This document shows, one piece after another, positions 6,291 through 14,273 of a stretch of DNA of 14,409 nt. The first letter of the stretch is position 1, and every line of letters starts with the position of its first letter. Source of the stretch: CAYLNH01 sp964384625 (GTDB lineage Bacteria > Verrucomicrobiota > Lentisphaeria > JABSQK01). The position numbers and the translations under genes were made by a program. The stretch lies in the NCBI GenBank assembly GCA_964384625.1, contig CAYLNH010000180.1:1-14409 (forward strand). The letters run 5' to 3'. Below the pieces are notes generated by a model. That model saw nothing but the letters and a program-made list of their open reading frames with translations, had not been told where the DNA came from and did not search any database.

Positions 6291-7571
6291 CTGGAAAGGA
6301 CAGACACCTTCGACGCTGAAGCCCTGCAGTTGTTTCGACGCAACTACTGGCTCAACGGCGTGGAAGGCGGCGTCTATATCGGCGGCATGGCATTTCTCTC
6401 CGTCGAGACGGTCATCCCCCCGATGATCCGGGATCTCGGCGGCCCGGACTGGCTCGTCGCGACTGTCCCGATGCTGACGCTGATTGGAGTGGTCGCCATG
6501 CCTCTGCTCCTGGCGCATCGCATCGAACGTATGCCCCGCGTCCTGCCCCTGCTGCGGATCACCGGGGCGCTCCAGCGACTCCCCTATCTGATCGCCGGTC
6601 TCTGTCTGCTGTTTCTCGCGGCGGATTACCCGAAGCTGGTCCTGGCCGTCGTCGCCCTGACGCCGCTGGCCTGCGGCATCGCCCTGGGCTCGAGTTTCAG
6701 CGGCTGGATGGAGATGCTCGGCCGCTTGATCCCCAGGCAGCGACGGGCCTCCATGTATGCGGTGCGCAACATCATCACCGCGATCATCGGTCTGGGCGCC
6801 GGTCTCGGCGTTCGCGAGGTCTTCCGCACCTGGTCCGGCCCGCCGGCATACGGTATTCTGCATTTGATCGCGTTCGGTTTTATCACCCTGTCCTATATCC
6901 TGTTCTGCCTCCTCCGCGAACCGCACTACCGCCGGGCTCACAAAGCCGTTACCCGAAGTCTGGCGGATAACCTGCAGGACCTGCCGAAGATCCTCGGCGC
7001 CGATGCCCGCTTCCGCCGGTATTGTCTCTGCCGCATGTTTCACTACGGGGTCTTCATCATGCTGCCGTTCCTGTCGATCCACGCCCTGGCGGTCACCGGC
7101 AGGTCCAACAGCTTTCTCGGCGTCCTGGTCAGCGCCAGCATGTGCGGCGGTATCGTCGGCAACCTGATTGCCGGCTGGTCGGGCGATCGTTACGGCGGCA
7201 AGCACCTCCTGATCGCCGCCCGCGGCCTGTTCGTCACGGTCTGTCTGGCAGCGACTCTGAACGAGTCTGCGATCGGGTTCTGTGCGATCTATTTCCTCTA
7301 CGGCGTGGGCATCAACCTCGACCGCGTCGGCACCGGCACATTGAACCTGGAGATCAGCCCCGAAGACCGGCGTCCGACCTACATCTCGCTGATCGCCGTC
7401 GCCTGTCTGCCGGGCATGGTCGCCGCGCCGATCTGCAGCACGCTGGTCCGCCGGTACAGCCGCAGTTTCACGCCCGCCGCGCTGCTGGCCGGCGGCGCCG
7501 TCATCCTCTCCCTCTACTTCCTGCTGCAGGTCGCTGAACCCCGCCGGGAGACCGCTGCCGCCGAATCATAG
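6282..7571 (+). CDS. Major facilitator superfamily permease
   Basis: A 429-residue integral membrane protein with about 12 hydrophobic segments, probably moving a small solute across the inner membrane by proton coupling. After a short polar N-terminus the first segment begins near residue 27. A conserved cytoplasmic loop, GRLIPRQRRASMYAVRN (147-163), sits in the first half. A basic central loop (about 212-248) separates the two six-helix bundles, and GWSGDRYGGKHLL (298-310) resembles the MFS loop motif between segments 8 and 9. The substrate is not evident. The ATG at 6282 lies within the GACCAAT repeat and no good ribosome binding site precedes it, so initiation may be weak or repeat-influenced. 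The amidohydrolase gene follows after about 100 bp, hinting that substrate or product is shared. Confidence 0.85.
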   Translation: MTNLERTDTFDAEALQLFRRNYWLNGVEGGVYIGGMAFLSVETVIPPMIRDLGGPDWLVATVPMLTLIGVVAMPLLLAHRIERMPRVLPLLRITGALQRLPYLIAGLCLLFLAADYPKLVLAVVALTPLACGIALGSSFSGWMEMLGRLIPRQRRASMYAVRNIITAIIGLGAGLGVREVFRTWSGPPAYGILHLIAFGFITLSYILFCLLREPHYRRAHKAVTRSLADNLQDLPKILGADARFRRYCLCRMFHYGVFIMLPFLSIHALAVTGRSNSFLGVLVSASMCGGIVGNLIAGWSGDRYGGKHLLIAARGLFVTVCLAATLNESAIGFCAIYFLYGVGINLDRVGTGTLNLEISPEDRRPTYISLIAVACLPGMVAAPICSTLVRRYSRSFTPAALLAGGAVILSLYFLLQVAEPRRETAAAES

Positions 7572-7597
7572 CCGCAGTCCACTTCGACCCCGGACGC

Positions 7598-7618
7598 CGC
7601 CGGCACGCGGCCCCGGCG
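7598..7618. repeat. GC-rich inverted repeat after the MFS gene
   Basis: CGCCGG (7598-7603) and CCGGCG (7613-7618) can pair around a 9-base loop. It lies between the MFS stop (7571) and the amidohydrolase start. No T tract follows, so it is at most a weak or factor-dependent stop, or chance in GC-rich DNA. Confidence 0.25.
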
Positions 7619-7670
7619 CCGACGAGGACAAATGAAGACACATTGCTCTGCCACGCGAAAGGACCCGTCC

Positions 7671-8759
7671 ATGCGCGTCATCGATGCCCATGCCCATATC
7701 CGCGGGCTCGACCAGATCGAGACCTTTGTCAAAACCCTCGATGCCTGCGGGATCGATCAGGTCGCGCTGGCGGCAATCCAGAACCCCGCCGCCGGAAGCG
7801 GCCTGCCGGAAGCCCTGCTGCTCAAGTCCCTGCAGCCCGAACGCTGTTTAGTCTATGCCGGCCTCAACCACGCCGCACGGCTGACTGCCGGCAAGGTGAA
7901 AACCCGGAGCCTGGCGGAACAGCTCGACCATCATGCGGCCATCGGCTGCGACGGCGTCAAACTGATTGAAGGCAAGCCCACGTTCCGGCAGGAACTGGAC
8001 CTGCCGTTGACCGATGCCTGCTACGCCCCGTTCTGGGAACGCGCGGAAGAACTCCGGCTGCCGCTGATCTGCCACGTGAACGACCCGGGCGAATTCTGGG
8101 ATCCGGACCGCATCCCGGCCTGGGCGGCCGAGAAGAACTGGGGCTACGGCCCGGATGACGCCCAATACGAAGAGCTCTATGCCGAAGTCGACACCGTGCT
8201 GGAGCGCTATCCAGAGCTGAACATCACCCTGCCGCACTTCTACTTCCTGTCGGCCGACCTGTCGCGGGCCGAGCGCTTTTTGCAGGCACACCCAACCGTC
8301 AAGTTCGATCTCGCTCCCGGCATCGAAATGCTCTACAACATCTCCAAAGACCCGGACGCCGGCCGCGAGTTCTGCATCAACCACGCCGACCGCATCATCT
8401 TCGGCACAGACCTGATGCGGTTGACCTTCGCCGAAGGATGTGCCCGGGTCCGCCTGCTGCAGCGCTGGCTGGAGACAGACGACGTGTTCCGTCTCGGCCC
8501 GGATGCCGACTTCCTGCTGGGCCCCCCGGAAGACGGCGTCATCCGCGGTCTGTCCCTGCCGCAGGAGGTCCTTGAGCAGATCTACAGCAGAAACTTCAGC
8601 CGCACCGCCGGCGCCCGGCCCAGGCCGCTGGACGTCCCGGCCGCAGCCGAACTCTGCCGGGAACTGGCACACATCGCCGAAGCCATGTCCGGCATCCCGG
8701 CGACAACCACCGCTGCCGGCAAAGCCGCGGCGTTGTTGAACCAGCCCCCACGTGCCTGA
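7671..8759 (+). CDS. Amidohydrolase family metal-dependent hydrolase
   Basis: A predicted cytoplasmic TIM-barrel hydrolase or decarboxylase of the amidohydrolase-2 type (PF04909-like), 362 residues. The metal-site landmarks are in order: DAHAH at the first strand (His7, His9), GVKLIEG with a lysine that could be carboxylated or structural (Lys97), ICHVND (His135), LPHFYFL (His188) and IFGTDL with the catalytic-type aspartate (Asp246). ATG 7671 is preferred over 7632: it puts the HxH motif at residues 7-9 as usual and has a GAAAGGA site at the normal distance, identical in sequence and spacing to that of the ACP gene. The final 45 residues are Ala/Pro-rich and probably disordered. Flanked by two permease genes on the same strand, it may process an imported compound. 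The substrate is unknown. Confidence 0.85.
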   Translation: MRVIDAHAHIRGLDQIETFVKTLDACGIDQVALAAIQNPAAGSGLPEALLLKSLQPERCLVYAGLNHAARLTAGKVKTRSLAEQLDHHAAIGCDGVKLIEGKPTFRQELDLPLTDACYAPFWERAEELRLPLICHVNDPGEFWDPDRIPAWAAEKNWGYGPDDAQYEELYAEVDTVLERYPELNITLPHFYFLSADLSRAERFLQAHPTVKFDLAPGIEMLYNISKDPDAGREFCINHADRIIFGTDLMRLTFAEGCARVRLLQRWLETDDVFRLGPDADFLLGPPEDGVIRGLSLPQEVLEQIYSRNFSRTAGARPRPLDVPAAAELCRELAHIAEAMSGIPATTTAAGKAAALLNQPPRA

Positions 8760-8778
8760 GTTCCAACTGCAAGGGCGC

Positions 8779-8804
8779 CCGTCGCTGCGACGGCTGCGGC
8801 AGCC
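8779..8804. repeat. Two adjacent short palindromes between hydrolase and permease
   Basis: CCGTCG-CTG-CGACGG (8779-8793) is followed, sharing two bases, by GGCTG-CGG-CAGCC (8792-8804). Each forms a compact triloop hairpin; because they share bases only one can fully form at a time. They lie 20 bp after the amidohydrolase stop. No T run follows. This could be an end-of-gene hairpin, a REP-like element or a binding site. Confidence 0.45.
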
Positions 8805-8897
8805 CGGAGATTTCAATTGCCAGTCCCAAATACCCCTTAAGTCCGTGCCATTCACCTTTGCCCCTTGAATCCAGCACCAAGCGGGCATGTTAAGCGG

Positions 8898-10208
8898 ATG
8901 CAGATTTTCGATTTCATCCTGGGCCTGCCGGTACTGGTCAAGGTACTTGGCTCGCTGGCGCTGATTCTCGGGCTGAACGCGAAGACGCGTCAGTTGCTGC
9001 TCAGCATCGTTGTCGGAACGGTGGTGCTGGCGCTCTGGAGCGGACACTCGATCAGCGCTGCTGCCGCCATCACCTGGGACCGGCTGGCGTCGATGAATAA
9101 CTCCGCCCTGCTGCTGGTGACCTTCATGGTCATCTGGCTCAGCACCCAGATGTCGGAAACCGGCGTGATGCGGGAACTGGTGCTTGCGGTCCGCGAACGC
9201 GTGCCGCACCGGGCCGCATTCGCCCTGCTGCCGGCGGTCATCGGCTTCCTGCCCATGCCCGGCGGCGCGGTGTTCTCGGCGCCGCTGGTCGACGACTGCG
9301 ACCATGAGAAGACGCTGGACCCGCTGCACAAAACCCAGATCAACTACTGGTTCCGGCACGTGTGGGAATACTGGTGGCCGCTCTATCCCGGCGTCCTGCT
9401 GGCCCTCGAGATCACCGGCCTGCCCCTGTGGAAATTCATGCTGCTGCAGATCCCGCTGGCCGGAATCTCCATCCTGGTCGGTACGGTATTCCTCTTGCGG
9501 CGGATCCCGACCGAACAGAAGAACACGAACGACGAAGCGGCGACGGAGACGGCCCCCACGCGACCGATCCTGCCGCTGCTGGCGCCGATTATCGCGGTGG
9601 TCCTGGTCTATGCTCTGGCGTGTCTGCCCGGCCTGGAACTGCAGAAGGTCAACCGGTATCTGCCGCTGCTGTTCGGCCTCGTCATCGCCATGGGCATGCT
9701 GCAGACCCAACGCCGCCTGACTTGGCCGCAATGGCGCAAAATCCTGTTCGCGAAGAAGACCCTCGTGCTGGCCGGCATGGTCGCCGCCATCCGCGTCTAC
9801 GGCGCCTTCATCGAAGCCCGACTGCCGGACGGCACACTGCTGGTCACCGCCATGCAGGACGATTTCCAGGCCTGGGGCCTCTCCGCCATTGTCGTCATCG
9901 CCCTGCTCCCCTTTATCGCCGGGTTGACCACCGGTCTGGCCATCGGATTCGTCGGCATCTCGCTGCCGGTCGCCGTCAGTCTTCTCGGCGTCGATCCGGC
10001 GCCCGCAAGGCTCATGGCGACCACCGCCCTGGCCTATGGTTTCGGCTATATGGGCATGATCCTTTCACCAGTGCACATCTGCCTGTTGGTGACGAACAAA
10101 CACTTCCGGACCTCCCTGATCCACAGTATCGCATCCCTCGCCAAACCGGCCGGCACCGTTCTCCTCGGTGTCGTCGGCTACTATCTCCTGCTCCGCGCTC
10201 TGCTGTAG
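8898..10208 (+). CDS. DUF401 family permease
   Basis: A 436-residue integral membrane protein with about 11 or 12 hydrophobic segments. Signature stretches match the DUF401 (PF04165) family as I know it: LPMPGGAVFSAPLVDD (118-133), INYWFRHVWEYWWPLYPG (148-165) and, near the end, GYMGMILSPVHICLLVTNKHF (383-403). DUF401 is related to ion-transporter-type carriers; no substrate has been assigned that I know of. A polar acidic loop (about 203-222) divides the halves. ATG 8898 is chosen because it gives the usual hydrophobic N-terminus (MQIFDFILGLPVLVKV); the TTG at 8865 would add eleven polar residues. The ribosome binding site is weak. It follows the amidohydrolase by 138 bp and may carry a substrate or product of that enzyme. 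Confidence 0.86.
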   Translation: MQIFDFILGLPVLVKVLGSLALILGLNAKTRQLLLSIVVGTVVLALWSGHSISAAAAITWDRLASMNNSALLLVTFMVIWLSTQMSETGVMRELVLAVRERVPHRAAFALLPAVIGFLPMPGGAVFSAPLVDDCDHEKTLDPLHKTQINYWFRHVWEYWWPLYPGVLLALEITGLPLWKFMLLQIPLAGISILVGTVFLLRRIPTEQKNTNDEAATETAPTRPILPLLAPIIAVVLVYALACLPGLELQKVNRYLPLLFGLVIAMGMLQTQRRLTWPQWRKILFAKKTLVLAGMVAAIRVYGAFIEARLPDGTLLVTAMQDDFQAWGLSAIVVIALLPFIAGLTTGLAIGFVGISLPVAVSLLGVDPAPARLMATTALAYGFGYMGMILSPVHICLLVTNKHFRTSLIHSIASLAKPAGTVLLGVVGYYLLLRALL

Positions 10209-10475
10209 GATCTCCTGCAGAACTCAACCCCTATCCCTTTGAAAACGATCCGATTCCGCCGCGCACCGGCACCAGGCATTCGCTTGGGTTTCTGCGTCTC
10301 GGTCGCGAGCTCGACACCTCAGACAACATGCAGTAACCGCCCGACGCCGAGGGCGTTCGTTTATCATCGGGTTTGCCCTGTTAGGTTTTGCCATCGTACG
10401 GAACTTATGAGCAGACGCTGGTCCTCCCTTCCGGTCTGTCGGGCAGGACCCAAACCGCGCCGAAAGGAGCTTACC

Positions 10476-13400
10476 ATGGACAGATTCTGCCGGATTCTCG
10501 TGTTCTGCCTCAGCCAGTTCCTGGCCCTCGGTGTCTTGCTCTGCAACGCCGACGAAGTCACCAGTTTCTCACTGATCAACTCCGCCACCAACGCCGTCAT
10601 CCAACAACTCAACGACGGCGACACCATCGACCTTGCGGTGGTCGGAACCAAACTCAACGTCCGCGCCAACACCAGTCCGGCCACGGTCGGCAGCGTCAAG
10701 TTCGGCTACGACGGCAATGCCAACTACCAGACGGAAAGCGTCGCGCCGTACGCCCTCGCCGGCGACAGCAGCGGGAATTACAACGACTGGACGCCCACCG
10801 TCGGCAACCACACACTGACAGCTACGCCCTACAGCGAAGCCGGCGCCGGCGGCACTGCCGGAACGGCCAAAACCATCTCCTTCACTGTGGTAAACGGCGG
10901 CGGTGGCGGCGGCGGCGGTGGCGGTGGCGGCGGCACGCCCGCCGGGACCTATATCGAAGCAAACGGTCTGGTCGTGATGGAGGCCGAAAACACTCCGTCC
11001 AATCTCGGCCTCTGGGAAAACCGCGACGACATCAGCGGCTACACCGGCACCGGCCACATTGAGTTCACCGGCAACACCGAAGTGTCCGGCAGCAAGAAAT
11101 CGCCACTCACCTACACCTTCAAAATCTCGGACAACGGCGCCGGCAAATACCGGCTGATCATCCGCGCCGGCCGCACGGCCCCGGCGAACACGCCGAGCGA
11201 CCAGGCAAACGACTGCTACGTCAAGCTCTCCGGTGATTTCACCTCCGGCAACAACACCCCGCTGAATGTGCTGCAGTCCGACACCAAGTTCTTCGGCGCC
11301 AAGGAAGGCAACTGGAACCAGTGGTCCCAACAGCTCGACGTCAACCACACCAAGTACAACGCCGAGTACAACCTGAAAGCAAACGAGATCTACGTCCTCA
11401 CCGTCCACGGCCGGTCGCGGTCGTACAACATGGACCGCATCGTCTTCTACAAGACCAGCAGCGTCACGATGACCGACGCCAAGAAAACCAGCAACAGCGA
11501 GTCGGCCCAGGTCAGCGCCGACGGCGACGACGGTGACGGCACCGTGACCATCGGCGGGACGCTGAAGCAATGGCACCGGGTCGATCTGAAGCAACTCGCC
11601 AAATACTCGTCCGAAACAGCCGACCCCAATCCGTTCCGCCAGTACCGGTTCAACGTCAAGTTCACCGCGCCCAGCGGCAAGGTCTACCTGGTCCCCGGCT
11701 ACTTCGCCACCGACGGCAACGGTGGGGACGCAGGCAACGTCTGGCTGGCGCATCTGAATCCGCACGAGACCGGTGAGTGGAGCTATGAAGTCTCGTTCCG
11801 CAGCGGCACCGATGTCGCCGTGGACCTGGCGGCGAACGCCGGGACGGCGGTATCACCGTTCGACGGCAAGACCGGCACGTTCACGGTCGGCGCCTCGGAC
11901 AAGACGGGCAAGGACTTCCGCGCCGCGGACAAGGGTATGCTGGTCAACCGCGGCCATCACTATCTGACCTACGGCGGCAGCGGCAAACCCTTCCTCTACA
12001 CCGGCCCCGGCATCCCCGAGAACATCCTCGGCTATAACGGGTTCACCAACTCCACCGCGGGCATCGGCCACGACTTCACCGCGCACGCCACCCACTGGAA
12101 CGCCGGCGATCCCGACTGGAACAGCGGCGCCGGCAAAAACCTGATCGGCGCGCTCAACTACATTTCCGATCAGGGCGCCAACAGCCTGTACATGATGTCC
12201 AACACCATCGGCGGCGACGGCAAGGACTGCTTTCCGCATCCAACGACGGACACCACTAAGGATCGCTATGACCTGTTGAAGTTGAAACAGTGGGACATTG
12301 CGCTGGCACACGCGCAGGCCAAGGGGATCTTCCTCCACTGGCACCTGGCCGAAAACGAGACCAGCAACTACACCTACTACGGCGGCACCAAGGACAGCGG
12401 CTCGCTGACCGTCGCCCGCAAGCTCTACTTCCGCATGCTCAACGCGGTCTTCGGCCACTACAACGGGCTGAAGTGGAACCTTATGGAAGAGTGCGAATGG
12501 GTCGCGGCCGAGCGCCGGGCGCAGATGCAGTATATCCACGCGATCGACCCGTACGACCATCCGGTCACCTACCAGGTGGGCGGCGCCGGCATCGCCTACA
12601 GCACCTACGACAGCCATCTCGGCGAGAGCACCATCGACGCCGGCTCCTTCCAGGGCAGTGCCAGCCGCGGCACCATGTTCAACACGATCCAGACGTGGCG
12701 CGGTAAGAGCGCCGGCGGCGGCGAACCATGGACCTGCGCCTGGGACGAACCGCAGAAGATCGAAAACGACAACAATGACCAAACCAACGGCTACCCGATG
12801 GGCCGGCGCGACAAGATGTGGCCCTGCCTGATGGGCGGCGGCGACGGCTTCATGTGGTACATCCAGAAGGACGGCGGCGGCCACGGCTTCGACCAACGCA
12901 TCGAAGACTTCACCATCATGCAGAACGCCTTCAACTGGTCCGGCTACATCCGCGACTTCCTCGGCGGCCTGCCCCTGCTGCAGATGAGTTCCAGCATGTC
13001 CATCGTCAACTCGAGCACCGGTACGGACTACGCCCTGGTCAAAGCCGGCGAGGTCTACGCCATCTTCAACGATCGTGCCGGCACCGGCATGACCTTGGAC
13101 CTGAGCGGCGTCTCCGGCACGTTCACGGTCAAATGGTTCGACCCGCGCAACGGCGGCGCCCTCCAGAACGGCAGCGTCACCACCGTCACCGGCGGCGGGA
13201 GCGTCGCTCTCGGCAACGCCCCGAACAACACGGACCAGGACTGGGCCGTCCTGGTTCAGAAGGAAGGTACCGGCGGCGGCGATAACGAAGCGCCGCAAGC
13301 CAAAAGCCAGAGCACCTCAACCAAAGAGGACACCGCCAAGGCCATCACCCTCCAGGCCACCGATGGCGACAACGACGAACTCACATACACGATCGTCGAC

Positions 13401-14273
13401 GGCCCGGATCACGGCAAACTCTCCGGTGATCCGCCGAACGTCACCTACATGCCCGCGGCCAACTACCACGGCAGCGACAGCTTCACCTTCAAAGCCAACG
13501 ACGGCACCGAAGACAGCAATACCGCTACCGTCTCGATCACCGTCAACTCCGTCAATGACAAGCCCGTCGCCGTCAGCAACAGCTATGAAACCGACGAAGA
13601 CACCGATCTGATTGTCAACGCCCCCGGCGTTTTACAAAATGACAGCGACGTGGACGGAGACAGTTTGACGGCCGTCCTGGTCGACAACGTCACCCAAGGC
13701 TCCCTCGTACTCAACGCAGACGGCTCGTTCACCTACACGCCCGGGCCTGATTACCACGGCACGGACAGCTTCACCTATGTTGCCGATGACGGCAACAAGA
13801 CCAGCACCACGGCAACCGTCAGTCTCGAAATCAAACCCGTCAACGACGCGCCGATCGCCGACAGTCAGGCCGTCTCAACAAAAAAGGACACCCCGAAATC
13901 GATTGTGCTGACCGGCGACGACGCCGACGGCGATCCGCTGAATTACAGCATTGTCGCCGACCCGGAGCACGGCAGCCTGTCCGGCAGTCTGCCGCAACTG
14001 ACCTATACGCCGGCGGACAACTACACGGGCAGCGACAGCTTCACCTTCAAGATCAACGACGGCAAGCTCGACAGCAGCACGGCGACCGTCTCGATCAACG
14101 TCACCGACAGCGGCAGCGGCGGCGGCGGTGCGTTCATTGGCGGCGGCAGCAGCGGCGGCGGCGGTTGCTCCGCCGCGGCCGGCGGCGCCCCGGTCTGGCA
14201 CCTGCCGTTGCTGTTGGCCATGGCGCTCATCGCCTTCCTCCGGCGGCGGCTTGATGCACGTAAGGGGAGTTGA
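10476..14273 (+). CDS. Secreted multidomain glycoside-hydrolase-like protein with C-terminal sorting tail
   Basis: A 1265-residue exported protein. Domains in order: signal peptide (about 1-25); N-terminal beta domain (26-140) of a kind often seen on bacterial glycosidases; 13-glycine linker (141-153); CBM6/35-like carbohydrate-binding domain (about 154-328); DUF5060-like beta domain (about 355-470); TIM barrel (about 475-840) with WNLMEECEW (667-675) and CAWDEPQ (754-760), whose Glu672 and Asp757/Glu758 are candidate catalytic acids; C-terminal beta domain resembling the putative collagen-binding type (about 850-930); three cadherin-like repeats (937-1210); Gly-rich segment with Cys1231, a hydrophobic helix (1239-1255) and RRR. 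It probably cuts a polysaccharide at the cell surface; the substrate is unknown. The start is ATG 10476, with AAAGGAG seven bases upstream and a clean signal peptide; the frame is open upstream to 10239 but that stretch is not protein-like. Confidence 0.9.
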   Translation: MDRFCRILVFCLSQFLALGVLLCNADEVTSFSLINSATNAVIQQLNDGDTIDLAVVGTKLNVRANTSPATVGSVKFGYDGNANYQTESVAPYALAGDSSGNYNDWTPTVGNHTLTATPYSEAGAGGTAGTAKTISFTVVNGGGGGGGGGGGGGTPAGTYIEANGLVVMEAENTPSNLGLWENRDDISGYTGTGHIEFTGNTEVSGSKKSPLTYTFKISDNGAGKYRLIIRAGRTAPANTPSDQANDCYVKLSGDFTSGNNTPLNVLQSDTKFFGAKEGNWNQWSQQLDVNHTKYNAEYNLKANEIYVLTVHGRSRSYNMDRIVFYKTSSVTMTDAKKTSNSESAQVSADGDDGDGTVTIGGTLKQWHRVDLKQLAKYSSETADPNPFRQYRFNVKFTAPSGKVYLVPGYFATDGNGGDAGNVWLAHLNPHETGEWSYEVSFRSGTDVAVDLAANAGTAVSPFDGKTGTFTVGASDKTGKDFRAADKGMLVNRGHHYLTYGGSGKPFLYTGPGIPENILGYNGFTNSTAGIGHDFTAHATHWNAGDPDWNSGAGKNLIGALNYISDQGANSLYMMSNTIGGDGKDCFPHPTTDTTKDRYDLLKLKQWDIALAHAQAKGIFLHWHLAENETSNYTYYGGTKDSGSLTVARKLYFRMLNAVFGHYNGLKWNLMEECEWVAAERRAQMQYIHAIDPYDHPVTYQVGGAGIAYSTYDSHLGESTIDAGSFQGSASRGTMFNTIQTWRGKSAGGGEPWTCAWDEPQKIENDNNDQTNGYPMGRRDKMWPCLMGGGDGFMWYIQKDGGGHGFDQRIEDFTIMQNAFNWSGYIRDFLGGLPLLQMSSSMSIVNSSTGTDYALVKAGEVYAIFNDRAGTGMTLDLSGVSGTFTVKWFDPRNGGALQNGSVTTVTGGGSVALGNAPNNTDQDWAVLVQKEGTGGGDNEAPQAKSQSTSTKEDTAKAITLQATDGDNDELTYTIVDGPDHGKLSGDPPNVTYMPAANYHGSDSFTFKANDGTEDSNTATVSITVNSVNDKPVAVSNSYETDEDTDLIVNAPGVLQNDSDVDGDSLTAVLVDNVTQGSLVLNADGSFTYTPGPDYHGTDSFTYVADDGNKTSTTATVSLEIKPVNDAPIADSQAVSTKKDTPKSIVLTGDDADGDPLNYSIVADPEHGSLSGSLPQLTYTPADNYTGSDSFTFKINDGKLDSSTATVSINVTDSGSGGGGAFIGGGSSGGGGCSAAAGGAPVWHLPLLLAMALIAFLRRRLDARKGS
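10896..10934 (+). repeat. GGY trinucleotide tract encoding a 13-glycine linker
   Basis: Thirteen consecutive GGC/GGT codons encode residues 141-153 of the secreted protein, between the N-terminal beta domain and the carbohydrate-binding domain. It is a flexible linker at protein level and, as a trinucleotide repeat, can change length without breaking the frame. Confidence 0.9.
13284..14105 (+). repeat. Three tandem cadherin-like repeats
   Basis: Residues 937-1026, 1027-1122 and 1123-1210 are three divergent copies of a beta-sandwich repeat of about 90 residues (bacterial cadherin-like or Ig-like type). Each begins near an N(E/D)xP motif (NEAP, VNDKP, VNDAP), has an acidic DxDxDxL loop (DGDNDELTY, DVDGDSLTA, DADGDPLNY) suited to calcium, and ends GSDSFTF or GTDSFTY followed by NDG and TATVS. 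They probably form a stalk lifting the catalytic part off the surface. Confidence 0.85.
14154..14270 (+). other. C-terminal sorting or anchoring signal of the secreted protein
   Basis: Residues 1227-1265 comprise GGGGCS with Cys1231, a hydrophobic helix (about 1239-1255) and a basic RRR tail. This three-part layout is that of protein-sorting tails such as the GlyGly-, Synerg-, JDVT- and MYXO-CTERM groups. It is not PEP-CTERM, since no PEP motif is present. The processing enzyme is not in the window. A plain membrane anchor is the alternative. Confidence 0.65.

Noticed and set aside
7848..9731. A 627-codon minus-strand frame opposite the amidohydrolase and DUF401 genes
   Set aside because: It spans two real plus-strand genes and their gap, is rich in Gln/Arg/His/Gly as antisense frames of GC-rich genes are, and matches no family.
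10239..10475. Upstream extension of the large secreted protein (79 extra residues)
   Set aside because: The extension is Arg/Pro/Cys-rich without domain character and would bury the signal peptide. ATG 10476 has a strong ribosome site.
11853..13298. A 481-codon minus-strand frame inside the large secreted protein gene
   Set aside because: Antisense shadow: Ala/Val/Gly/Asp-rich with no motif, while the plus strand has continuous domain structure.
13284..14105. Possible recent duplication of cadherin-like repeats
   Set aside because: The three copies are clearly divergent at the DNA level, so they look like old protein-domain repeats and not a recent expansion.
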